Numbered from the stretch's first letter, positions 1 to 6,630 are shown. The stretch is 11,848 nt of DNA from an uncultured Eubacterium sp. (GCA_900543365.1 UQRG01000034.1:1-11848), one strand, 5' to 3'. The notes: generated from the letters alone by a model not told the origin. Numbers and translations: made by a program.

Positions 1-1
1 G

Positions 2-61
2 GACGAGCTTTACTCTCTTATGGAAAAAGCGGGGAAAGTTGTTAAGCGAAAATATTTTTAA
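2..61 (+). CDS. 3' end of an unidentified upstream gene (partial)
   Basis: An open frame enters from the left edge and reads DELYSLMEKAGKVVKRKYF before a TAA stop. It lies on the same strand as the hydrogenase and stops 25 bases before its start codon, so the two are probably co-transcribed. The basic C-terminal tail is compatible with a real protein end, and the other two frames do not offer an equally natural junction. Nineteen residues are too few to name a family. Confidence that this is coding is modest, since any short stretch can be open by chance. Confidence 0.4.
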   Translation, partial: DELYSLMEKAGKVVKRKYF

Positions 62-86
62 AAACAAAAATTAGGAGGATATACAA

Positions 87-1553
87 ATGGAAAAAATTAC
101 TGATATTAACCAAATTAAAAATGCGGTTCTTTATAAGGTTGCTGAATATGCTTACGAAGGAAACCTTGAGGATAAAATTGATGCTATTCCTTATGAGCTT
201 ACAGACCCTATTGTGCCAAGTTTTCGTTGCTGTGTTTATAGAGAAAGAGAAATATTAAGACAGAGAGTAAGACTTGCTATGGGTAAACTTCCGTCAGACT
301 TACACTATGAAAAAACTGACAATACGCAGATTGTTCATGTTATGAAGTCTGCTTGTGAGGGTTGTCCTATTGACAGAGTAACTGTAACTAACAATTGTCA
401 GAACTGCCTGGCTCAAAAATGTATGAAGGCTTGTCGTTTTGGTGCTATTATCCATACTCCAACAGGTGCTTATATTGATAAGACTAAATGTAAAAATTGT
501 GGTGCTTGTGTTAAGGCTTGTCCATATAATGCCATTGTTGATATTGAAAGACCTTGTATTAAGGCTTGTCCAGTAAATGCAGTAGATATGGATGAAAATG
601 ATTTGGCTAAGATTGATGAAGATAAGTGTATTAACTGCGGTCAGTGTGTATCTAAATGTCCATTTGGTGCTATTGGTGCGGCATCTATGATGACTAATGT
701 TATTAACTCAATTAGGAATAATCCAGACCATACTTATGCTATGATTGCACCAGCTATTGAAGGTCAGTTCGGCAGTGCAACTATTCCTCAGCTTAAGCAA
801 GCTATTATAGATTTAGGTTTTAAGGATTGTTATGAAGTTGCTTTAGGTGGCGATGCTGTTGCTTGGAATGAGGCAGAAGAGTTACTTGAAAATGTTCAAA
901 ATGGCAAAAAAATGACTACTTCTTGTTGTCCTGCATTTTACAATATGATTATGAAGCACTATCCAGAAGTTAAGGACAATGTTTCAACTACTGGTTCTCC
1001 TATGATTGCATCAGCTAAGGCTATAAAGGCAAAAGACCCACATGCAGAAGTTGTATTTATTGGACCTTGTATTGCTAAGAAGAACGAAGTTGTTTCAAGA
1101 TATATGGGTGAAATTAGTGCAGCTATGACTTTTGACGAGCTTGCTGCTATGTTTGCTGTTAAGAAAGTTGACCCTGAAACTTATGAGGGTGTTGAACAGC
1201 TTGCTACTCGTTATGGTAAGGGTTTTGCAAGAAGTGGTGGTGTATCTGCTGCTGTATTAAAAGTTGTTGAAGAAAAGGGTATTGAAACTAAGCCTTCTGT
1301 TAAGATTTGTAATGGTGCTGCTGAATGTAAGGTTGCTTTACAGATGCTTAAACTTGGAAGACTTAAGGAAGATATTATTGAAGGTATGGCTTGTGAAGGT
1401 GGTTGTGTAAACGGTCCTATGCGTCAGTATGAGCTTATTGATAGTAAGAAAGTATTCGACAAGAATGTAAATGTTGAAAATACTGAAATTATTAATACTT
1501 GTAAGGAAAATGGATATGGTGAAATTAATATTCATGTACATAACCATAACTAA
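87..1553 (+). CDS. Monomeric ferredoxin-domain [FeFe] hydrogenase (group B-like)
   Basis: Iron-only hydrogenase of 488 residues, expected to be cytoplasmic and to interconvert protons and H2 with ferredoxin-level electrons. The N-terminal third carries many cysteines: C90/C93, C104/107/112/116, a ferredoxin motif C135/138/141/145, the CxxxCP pair C157/C161, and a second ferredoxin motif C181/184/187/191. The H-cluster domain follows. L1 is TSCCPAF (278-284), with C280 at the proton-transfer position and C281 as cubane ligand. L2 is GPCIAKKNE (326-334), with ligand C328. L3 is EGMACEGGC (432-440), with ligands C436 and C440. All cysteine ligands are kept, so it should be active. Compared with classical CpI-type enzymes, L1 ends in Phe rather than Trp and L2 reads GPC instead of MPC, which I associate with the poorly studied group B enzymes. 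The start is set by AGGAGG at 73-78, eight bases upstream. Whether it evolves or takes up H2 in vivo is not readable here. Confidence 0.93.
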   Translation: MEKITDINQIKNAVLYKVAEYAYEGNLEDKIDAIPYELTDPIVPSFRCCVYREREILRQRVRLAMGKLPSDLHYEKTDNTQIVHVMKSACEGCPIDRVTVTNNCQNCLAQKCMKACRFGAIIHTPTGAYIDKTKCKNCGACVKACPYNAIVDIERPCIKACPVNAVDMDENDLAKIDEDKCINCGQCVSKCPFGAIGAASMMTNVINSIRNNPDHTYAMIAPAIEGQFGSATIPQLKQAIIDLGFKDCYEVALGGDAVAWNEAEELLENVQNGKKMTTSCCPAFYNMIMKHYPEVKDNVSTTGSPMIASAKAIKAKDPHAEVVFIGPCIAKKNEVVSRYMGEISAAMTFDELAAMFAVKKVDPETYEGVEQLATRYGKGFARSGGVSAAVLKVVEEKGIETKPSVKICNGAAECKVALQMLKLGRLKEDIIEGMACEGGCVNGPMRQYELIDSKKVFDKNVNVENTEIINTCKENGYGEINIHVHNHN

Positions 1554-1582
1554 GTTATAGTAAAAAATAAATACTAAATATT

Positions 1583-1634
1583 AAATGACCATCAAAAGTT
1601 AGATATAAAAATCTGATTATTGATGGTCATTTTT
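1583..1634. terminator. Hairpin terminator between hydrogenase and Rrf2 gene
   Basis: Perfect 12-bp inverted repeat: AAATGACCATCA at 1583-1594 pairs with TGATGGTCATTT at 1621-1632. The loop is 26 nt and contains a small inner AGAT/ATCT stem (1601-1604 with 1611-1614). The 3' arm runs into a T tract at 1630-1634, as expected for a rho-independent terminator of the hydrogenase transcript. On the opposite strand the stem is followed by TTTAATATTTAG, so it may also stop the convergent regulator gene, which ends at 1670. Confidence 0.8.
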
Positions 1635-1669
1635 ATGAAAAATTATAGTTATAAATTTAATTTACAATT

Positions 1670-2119
1670 TTATTTAGTATTACTGTCGTTAACAATGCTG
1701 TTTTTTAAATCTTTTTGCACATTAGCTAAAGTAATATTGCTAAGTTCATATTCTAAAATACTTTGAACTTGATTTAACTTGTTATCTAAGGCTTTGTGTA
1801 TATTTTTACCAACTGGACATTTGGGGTTTGGATTTTCGTGAAAATGAAAAAGCTTACCTTTATCAATACATTCAACAGCATTGTATATATCAAGAAAAGT
1901 AATTTTATCTAATGATTTTGTAATAGTAGCACCACCCCTACCTCTTTTAACATCTATTAAACCGGCAGACTTTAATTGTGCAATTATTCTCCTTATTATA
2001 ACAGGGTTTACATTTGTGCTAGATGCAAGAAAATCACTTGTTATTTTACAATCATTTTCAAAGGTATCTATACACATAAAAATATGAACAGCAATAGTAA
2101 ATCGACTTGATATTTGCAT
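1670..2119 (-). CDS. Rrf2-family transcriptional regulator (YwnA-like, no Fe-S ligand triad)
   Basis: DNA-binding regulator of 149 residues. The start MQISSRFTIAVHI is the typical Rrf2 opening. A winged helix-turn-helix follows, with NPVIIRRIIAQLKSAGLIDVKRGRGGATI as recognition helix and wing, then a dimerisation helix and the NPKCPVGKNIHKAL segment seen in YwnA-like members. Iron-sulfur Rrf2 proteins (IscR, NsrR) carry three closely spaced cysteines in the loop after the wing. Here the four cysteines are scattered and only one lies in that region, so cluster binding is unlikely. The ATG at 2119 is preferred over the TTG at 2125 because AGGGAG sits seven bases from ATG but only one from TTG. 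The gene is convergent with the hydrogenase and has its own strong promoter. Targets are unknown; autoregulation is plausible, and the hydrogenase or the Cys-rich protein next door are candidates by proximity only. Confidence 0.88.
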   Translation of the reverse strand: MQISSRFTIAVHIFMCIDTFENDCKITSDFLASSTNVNPVIIRRIIAQLKSAGLIDVKRGRGGATITKSLDKITFLDIYNAVECIDKGKLFHFHENPNPKCPVGKNIHKALDNKLNQVQSILEYELSNITLANVQKDLKNSIVNDSNTK

Positions 2120-2126
2120 ATACAAT

Positions 2127-2132
2127 CTCCCT
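2127..2132 (-). promoter_or_regulatory. Ribosome site that fixes the Rrf2 start
   Basis: On the minus strand AGGGAG lies seven bases before ATG at 2119 and one base before the in-frame TTG at 2125. The spacing, and the conserved MQISSRF opening of the family, favour ATG. Confidence 0.75.
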
Positions 2133-2155
2133 TTAGCAAAAGTATTAATATAATA

Positions 2156-2184
2156 ATTATAATATTGTAGGGTTGTAATGTCAA
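2156..2184 (-). promoter_or_regulatory. Consensus sigma-A promoter of the Rrf2 regulator
   Basis: On the minus strand TTGACA (2179-2184) and TATAAT (2156-2161) are separated by exactly 17 bases, a full match to the vegetative consensus. Transcription should begin near 2148, giving a leader of about 28 nt. The spacer contains a near direct repeat, TTACAAC then TACAATA, which could be part of an operator. A regulator driven by such a strong promoter is often autorepressed, but that is inference. Confidence 0.85.
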
Positions 2185-2215
2185 CTGTTACGATTTACTT
2201 GTTTATGATTTTAAA

Positions 2216-2362
2216 CTAAGGTAATGGTTTTTGCCTTAACTGTACTTTTTTTAGCAAGGATTTAAAATTAAAATTTCCAATAATTATTAATATTTTATAA
2301 TTTAAAATTGTTTGATAGGGTAAAATAAAGTTTTTAAAGATAATTAAGGCAGTTTTTTCCAT
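2216..2362 (-). CDS. Possible 48-residue hydrophobic/basic peptide (doubtful)
   Basis: A short minus-strand frame starts MEKTALIIFKNFILPYQTIL and ends in a basic tail, KSLLKKVQLRQKPLP. It is preceded by a well-placed GGAGG (2369-2373), six bases from the ATG at 2362. The middle is rich in Ile, Leu and Phe with interspersed Lys and Asn, so membrane association is conceivable but no clean transmembrane span is evident. I recognise no family. Against it, the AT-rich spacer makes Ile/Lys/Asn-rich ORFs likely by chance, no convincing promoter or terminator is visible, and it lies directly upstream of the Rrf2 promoter on the same strand. It could be a small real gene, a decayed remnant, or noise. 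Confidence 0.25.
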   Translation of the reverse strand: MEKTALIIFKNFILPYQTILNYKILIIIGNFNFKSLLKKVQLRQKPLP

Positions 2363-2472
2363 ACAATACCTCCATTTAATATTTTTGTTTACGAACACAT
2401 ACTAACATTTAACTGTAAAATCAATAATCAAAAAAAAGTAAAATAAATGAAAAAATATATTTTTATACTTAA

Positions 2473-2501
2473 TTGCTAAATTTGTTTTTTTGTGATATTA
2501 T
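2473..2501 (+). promoter_or_regulatory. Probable promoter of the Cys-rich redox protein
   Basis: TTGCTA at 2473-2478 and TATTAT at 2496-2501 are 17 bases apart, matching the vegetative consensus at 4/6 and 5/6. Transcription would start near 2508 and give a leader of about 35 nt, ending in the GGAGG site. No operator-like dyad is obvious. Confidence 0.5.
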
Positions 2502-2530
2502 AAATGTGGAAAATTGTATTATATATAAAT

Positions 2531-2535
2531 GGAGG
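2531..2535 (+). promoter_or_regulatory. Ribosome site that fixes the redox-protein start
   Basis: GGAGG lies seven bases before ATG at 2543. An in-frame ATG at 2504 would add 13 residues (MWKIVLYINGGNN), but it has no ribosome site and overlaps the predicted transcription start, so 2543 is the better start. Confidence 0.8.
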
Positions 2536-2542
2536 TAACAAT

Positions 2543-2956
2543 ATGGATACTCGTGTTGAAAAAACTATAAAAAGACATAATAAAGGATATAATTGTGCTC
2601 AAGCAGTTGCCTGTACTTATGCTGACCTTGTAGGACTTGATGAAGAACAGTTATTTAGACTTACTGAGGCACTTGGTGCTGGTATGGGTGGTATGGAAGG
2701 TACTTGTGGAGCTGTTTCTGGAGCTTGTATTTTAGCAGGTTTAGTTAATAGTACCGGTAATATTGAAATGCCAGATAGCAAGGGTAAGACTTATAAACTT
2801 TCTAGAGAAATTGTAAATGAATTTCTTGGAAAAAATGGCTCAGTTGTATGTAAAGAACTAAAGGGAGTAAAAACTGGAAAGGTTTTAAGACCTTGTGAAG
2901 ATTGCATAAAAGATGCAGCAGAAATAGCTGAAAAAGTTTTATTTAGTAATAAATAA
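2543..2956 (+). CDS. C_GCAxxG_C_C-type putative redox-active protein
   Basis: Small cytoplasmic protein of 137 residues with seven cysteines in the pattern of the C_GCAxxG_C_C family (PF09719-type). These are NCAQAVAC (C18, C24), a glycine-rich stretch leading into GTCGAVSGAC (C55, C62), VVCKELKG (C103) and the C-terminal CEDC pair (C118, C121). The family is annotated as putatively redox-active from its conserved cysteines; its reaction and partners are not established as far as I know. There is no signal peptide or membrane segment. The gene is monocistronic, with its own promoter and a strong hairpin just after the stop. It is divergent from the Rrf2 regulator, separated by 423 bp. Given the ferredoxin, hydrogenase and Rnf genes nearby, a role in electron transfer or metal/thiol chemistry is plausible but only inferred. 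Confidence 0.85.
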   Translation: MDTRVEKTIKRHNKGYNCAQAVACTYADLVGLDEEQLFRLTEALGAGMGGMEGTCGAVSGACILAGLVNSTGNIEMPDSKGKTYKLSREIVNEFLGKNGSVVCKELKGVKTGKVLRPCEDCIKDAAEIAEKVLFSNK

Positions 2957-2961
2957 TTTAT

Positions 2962-3000
2962 AAAAATGACCTTAAATATTTTTTATTTAAGGTCATTTTT
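2962..3000. terminator. Bidirectional hairpin terminator between convergent genes
   Basis: Perfect 16-bp inverted repeat: AAAAATGACCTTAAAT at 2962-2977 pairs with ATTTAAGGTCATTTTT at 2985-3000, with a 7-nt loop. Each arm begins or ends in a run of five A/T, so the RNA on either strand ends in a U tract. It sits 5 bp after the redox-protein stop and 11 bp after the pectate lyase stop on the other strand, and so can terminate both convergent genes. Confidence 0.9.
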
Positions 3001-3011
3001 GTTTCTAAATG

Positions 3012-6000
3012 TTATTTAGTTTTAAATTCATAGCTACTGTCAAGTACTTTTTGAAGTATTTCTGTAACATCAACAGATGTTATTTTATTATTTCCAGTAA
3101 CATTAGAGTTTTCAATTTCTTCACTAGTCATATTAGTTGTTTCAGGACTTAAAACATAGTTTAAAACTTTTTGAACATCAGTAATATCAACTTTTCCGTC
3201 GCAGTTGGCATCACCTTTACCACTATTACCATTAGAAAGTTCAATGTTGCTAAATAAAGTACCATTGTATTTAACAATTGATGTTGTATCTTGTGCTGCA
3301 TCTGTAGCAAAACCTACATATACAGTAGATGGTAATGTAGTTTTGTATGTATCCATAGTGTACCATTTAACACCGTCAAGAGATGCTGAAAGGGTAATTG
3401 TATTACCGTTTCTAGCTATTCTTGCCCAACCGTGGTTAGGTGTTAAATCAACTCTTACAACAGGTACACCTAACATATTATTAGTGTATTGTACAGAGTT
3501 ACCATCAGCAGTTCTTACCATTGTTCTTATGTTTTTTGCTTTAACGCTGTCACCAGTAATATCTTTAATACCTTCGTAATCTTCACCCTTAATATAAGTG
3601 AGAGAAGACATATAGAATTCACTAGATGGGTCAAGGCTCTTTCTTACCATAAGACCTGATTGCTGCATATAGTCAAGTTTGGCAAGATTGTCAATCTTAG
3701 CAGTAAAAGTAAAGTTGCCACTTATTTCTTTGTAGTTAAAGTGGAAAGCATCAGGAGCTTGATTTGAACTTGTGTTAAGTATACCAATATGACCAGCACC
3801 AGTTGAAACAAGTGTATTTGATGTTGAATCATAGTAGTCACCGCCAGATGCTTTAACATTACCAATATCAGTTGAAGTAAATCCATCTAAATTTCCATTG
3901 TTAGCAATATCAATAACTGTAACAGGTATAGCTGATGAAACAGCATCGCCCTTATCACTTGTTACATATAATGATAAATAATACATACCAGTATTTACAT
4001 CACTAGGAATAGTAAAAGTATCATTGTTTTCAGCTATTACTTTATCATTTAATAAAATTTTATAGCTGTTAGGTGTACCAGTAATACTCTTATCAATAGT
4101 GTAAGTTTGTCCCTTATTAATAGTATAGTTTATATTATTGTTATTAACTAATGAGTCACCAGAAATACTGTTTATAGTAGGAACTGGATTTTCAGGAGTT
4201 GTAAGAGTAATAGTGCTTTCTTTCCATTCACCTAAAAGGTCATTAGCATAAACTTCTATATTAGTATAACCATTGTAAGATTTAGTTTCATCTGTTACAA
4301 TAGCTGTTGCGTCATTACTGTCATTTGGATTTAATCCGTGGCTAGTTTCCCATTCATCAGGAATACCATCAATGTCAGTATCTTTAGGAGCAGTAGCACT
4401 ATCATTAACAAGAATACCACCAGATTCAAACTCATTATTTATAAATCTACCAGTACCATTTTTAACTTCGTTAATAAGTTTTGCATCTTGTGCATCTCTC
4501 CTATAGCTTGCACCAACAGATTCAATAACTTTAGTATAAGCATCCTTAGCGTTTGTTGCAGTATAAGGATTAGCAAGTTCAACAGGAGTTGAAAGAATAT
4601 CAGAATCCTTTATCTCATAGAACCCAAGCTTGTTATCTGCTGTAACTTCATCACTTGATGTCATTACATTATCTTTAAAATAATATTTACTTGTAGAACC
4701 GTCTATATCAAATATTCTTGTGTAAGTTTTTTCTAATGTATTAGGACCTGGTTTATAGTAATTACCTACAATATTAGTGTTTCCTTTACCTCTTTCTCCA
4801 CCATAGCCAGAGTTATGTCCCCAGTTGTAAATAACATTGTTAGCAAAGTCAATTTTATTGCCATAAGTTACACCATTATATGTAAAGCCACCTTCAAATC
4901 TAGGATTTCTAGTACCGTGATTAGCCCAAAGGTTATGAGTATAAGATACATCAGAACCGTTAAGTATAGAACCCATACCATGTTTAGCTTCACTTTCTCC
5001 AGATATAATTTCTGGATCAGAGTTGTTTATGCCTGTTTTATTAGGGAAAGACATACTAGAGGCAATAATATTGTACTGAATACTAGAATTAATTATTTCT
5101 TTAGCTGTAAAACATTCATCAACGCCCCAAGTAAATGTACAATGGTCAACAACAATATTAGAGCCTGTTGCTGTTGCAGCATCTTGGTCATATCCCTCGC
5201 CTAAACGAAAACGAATGTATCTTGAAATAATGTTTTCGCCATTAAATTTAATTGAAGCACCATAAACAGTAACACCTTCACCAGGAGCTGTTTGACCTAA
5301 AATAGTAGTGTTGCTATTTATGTTTAATCTTCTCTGGCTCTTAGATGCAGTTGGGTCAATATTAATAACACCATCTACAGCAAAAGTAATAATTCTTGGA
5401 TAAGTCTTGTTACCGTCTTTTCTATCTCTTCTTTCAAGACCATATCTTAAAGAACCTGGTTCAGGCTTAGAAACAGAGTCTGTAAGATTAGTTACAACAT
5501 AAACATCTGCTTTTTGAGTTGCCGAACCACGACCACCTTGAGAATAAATACCACCACCTTCAACTGTTGGGAAAGCTGGTGTAAGTTCTTTAGCCTTAGG
5601 TGTTGTAATAGTAGTTTCAAAAGTTTTATATGGAGTTGATAATGATGATGCATTTGATGCGTCATAAGCATTAACTTTAATATAATACTTAGTTTCAGGC
5701 TTAAGACTAGATGTTAATGCTTCAGTAATCTGGTCTTCTAAGAAAAATGTATTTTTTTTGTCATTTGTATATGTACCATCAGCATTGATTCTAGTTAATT
5801 TTTTACCGTGGTTAAATGAAGATGCAATGTGGTCTTGTTTCCAATTTATGCCGTCTTCAGAATACTGAATTTGATAGGCGGTGGCAAAACTTGTTGCTAC
5901 AACAGTTGTATCTACATAGGCAGTTTTAACAAGGCTGTTATCCTTTGGATCAAGTACAGCTACTGGATAATCAGTTTTTTTATCAGTTAAACCATATAAA

Positions 6001-6356
6001 ACATTATGGTTAGTTTTGCTATCATTTTTAACTGAATTATGTGTTCCATCAGCAAGCCAACCGTCATATTCAATAATCATACCCTGAGTAGGATTAGTCC
6101 AGGCTGCTGTTGGATCGCCAGTTGATGAAATCTGACCATCTGCCTTTAAAGGATTGAAATTAATAATTTTACCAGTAGTGTCTACTGCCGGCCAAGTAAT
6201 TACAACTTTTTCATTGTCAATAGTTGCTTCCAAATCAGTAGTTGACTTATATTCATAAGTATTGGTATCACTTGTATAACGAGCAAAACTTGTTACGCCA
6301 AATGATGATATAGCCATAGTTAGGGCTAAGAAAGTACAAATAAGTTTTCTTTTCAT
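3012..6356 (-). CDS. Secreted multidomain pectate lyase (PL1-like) with C-terminal dockerin
   Basis: Exported protein of 1114 residues that should cleave de-esterified pectin by beta-elimination. A Sec signal peptide (1-25, likely cut after SFA) is followed by a fibronectin-III-like region (about 38-250) and a parallel beta-helix lyase domain (about 259-655). The helix shows GQTAPGEGVTVYGA (354-367), VDHCTFTWGVDE (403-414, calcium-site region) and NHGTRNPRF (479-487), with R483 the expected catalytic arginine. Then come a calcium-binding DTDIDGIPDEWE segment (659-670) typical of such lyases, an Ig-like module (about 722-815), a jelly-roll/ConA-like module resembling DUF1349 (about 825-1040) and a type I dockerin-like pair (about 1047-1109). 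The first dockerin repeat, DANCDGKVDITD (1049-1060), is canonical; the second, NVTGNNKITSVD (1085-1096), has lost its first and fifth Asp. TAAGGAGG (6363-6370) fixes the start. The gene has its own promoter and follows the rnf terminator on the same strand. Confidence 0.9.
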   Translation of the reverse strand: MKRKLICTFLALTMAISSFGVTSFARYTSDTNTYEYKSTTDLEATIDNEKVVITWPAVDTTGKIINFNPLKADGQISSTGDPTAAWTNPTQGMIIEYDGWLADGTHNSVKNDSKTNHNVLYGLTDKKTDYPVAVLDPKDNSLVKTAYVDTTVVATSFATAYQIQYSEDGINWKQDHIASSFNHGKKLTRINADGTYTNDKKNTFFLEDQITEALTSSLKPETKYYIKVNAYDASNASSLSTPYKTFETTITTPKAKELTPAFPTVEGGGIYSQGGRGSATQKADVYVVTNLTDSVSKPEPGSLRYGLERRDRKDGNKTYPRIITFAVDGVINIDPTASKSQRRLNINSNTTILGQTAPGEGVTVYGASIKFNGENIISRYIRFRLGEGYDQDAATATGSNIVVDHCTFTWGVDECFTAKEIINSSIQYNIIASSMSFPNKTGINNSDPEIISGESEAKHGMGSILNGSDVSYTHNLWANHGTRNPRFEGGFTYNGVTYGNKIDFANNVIYNWGHNSGYGGERGKGNTNIVGNYYKPGPNTLEKTYTRIFDIDGSTSKYYFKDNVMTSSDEVTADNKLGFYEIKDSDILSTPVELANPYTATNAKDAYTKVIESVGASYRRDAQDAKLINEVKNGTGRFINNEFESGGILVNDSATAPKDTDIDGIPDEWETSHGLNPNDSNDATAIVTDETKSYNGYTNIEVYANDLLGEWKESTITLTTPENPVPTINSISGDSLVNNNNINYTINKGQTYTIDKSITGTPNSYKILLNDKVIAENNDTFTIPSDVNTGMYYLSLYVTSDKGDAVSSAIPVTVIDIANNGNLDGFTSTDIGNVKASGGDYYDSTSNTLVSTGAGHIGILNTSSNQAPDAFHFNYKEISGNFTFTAKIDNLAKLDYMQQSGLMVRKSLDPSSEFYMSSLTYIKGEDYEGIKDITGDSVKAKNIRTMVRTADGNSVQYTNNMLGVPVVRVDLTPNHGWARIARNGNTITLSASLDGVKWYTMDTYKTTLPSTVYVGFATDAAQDTTSIVKYNGTLFSNIELSNGNSGKGDANCDGKVDITDVQKVLNYVLSPETTNMTSEEIENSNVTGNNKITSVDVTEILQKVLDSSYEFKTK

Positions 6357-6421
6357 ATTAAGCCTCCTTAAATTATAAATAAATTTTCAACATATCGAAA
6401 AATTGATAGAAGAATGTTATA

Positions 6422-6442
6422 TATAAGTTTGTTAAACTTATA
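6422..6442. repeat. 21-bp palindrome at the pectate lyase transcription start
   Basis: TATAAGTTT (6422-6430) and AAACTTATA (6434-6442) form a perfect 9-bp inverted repeat around a 3-nt centre. Relative to the predicted minus-strand start near 6447 it covers about +5 to +25. It could be an operator for a repressor of the pectinase gene or a 5' mRNA hairpin protecting the transcript. I cannot assign it to a known regulator. Confidence 0.55.
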
Positions 6443-6453
6443 ACCATAGGTAT

Positions 6454-6462
6454 ATTATACCA
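6454..6462 (-). promoter_or_regulatory. Extended -10 promoter of the pectate lyase gene
   Basis: On the minus strand TGGTATAAT reads as an extended -10 (TGn plus full-consensus TATAAT at 6454-6459). No good -35 is seen at 16-18 bases upstream, which is usual for extended -10 promoters and for genes needing an activator. Transcription would start near 6447, leaving a leader of about 90 nt before the ATG at 6356. Confidence 0.6.
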
Positions 6463-6573
6463 TATTATAAATGAAAATAAAAGAAAAATTTATATATTTT
6501 ATATAAAATAATAATGTGAACTAAAAAGATATAGTACAAAATTAAATTATTAATATTTTTGATTAAAAATACT

Positions 6574-6612
6574 AAATAAAATTAGAGGGGCTGTAAAAAA
6601 ACGGCCCCTAAT
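6574..6612 (-). terminator. Terminator of the rnf operon
   Basis: GGGGC (6587-6591) pairs with GCCCC (6604-6608); an inner GT/AC pair flanks a six-base A/T loop. On the minus strand the hairpin is followed by TCTAATTTTATTT, a moderately U-rich tail. It lies 18 bp after the rnfB stop. It is the most GC-rich short stretch in this otherwise AT-rich spacer, which supports a terminator role. Some read-through into the pectate lyase gene is possible, as both lie on the same strand. Confidence 0.75.
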
Positions 6613-6630
6613 AATTAGTTATTTTAAAAA

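Larger units (their letters stand above)
2120..2542. other. 423-bp AT-rich divergent spacer
   Basis: This gap lies between the divergently transcribed Rrf2 gene and the C_GCAxxG_C_C protein gene. It holds the Rrf2 ribosome site and promoter at its left end, the promoter and ribosome site of the redox protein at its right end, and in the middle one minus-strand ORF of 48 codons with a good ribosome site but no recognised product. I see no RNA gene, riboswitch or mobile element in it. Confidence 0.7.

Noticed and set aside
1338..1547. Minus-strand open frame inside the hydrogenase gene
   Set aside because: It is antisense to the conserved L3 region of the hydrogenase and reflects AT-rich codon use.
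2120..2125. TTG start for the Rrf2 regulator
   Set aside because: The ribosome site is only one base away from it, whereas the ATG six bases downstream has ideal spacing and gives the conserved MQISSRF start.
2218..2240. TAAGG/CCTTA inverted repeat near the end of the small ORF as a terminator
   Set aside because: Only five base pairs with a 12-nt loop; too weak to call.
2504..2542. Upstream in-frame ATG that would extend the redox protein by 13 residues
   Set aside because: It has no ribosome site, sits on the predicted transcription start, and the added residues do not look like the family; GGAGG points to 2543.
3205..5204. Plus-strand open frames of 84-129 codons opposite the pectate lyase gene
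   Set aside because: They lie antisense to a well-supported gene, are low in complexity, match no family I know and have no convincing ribosome sites.
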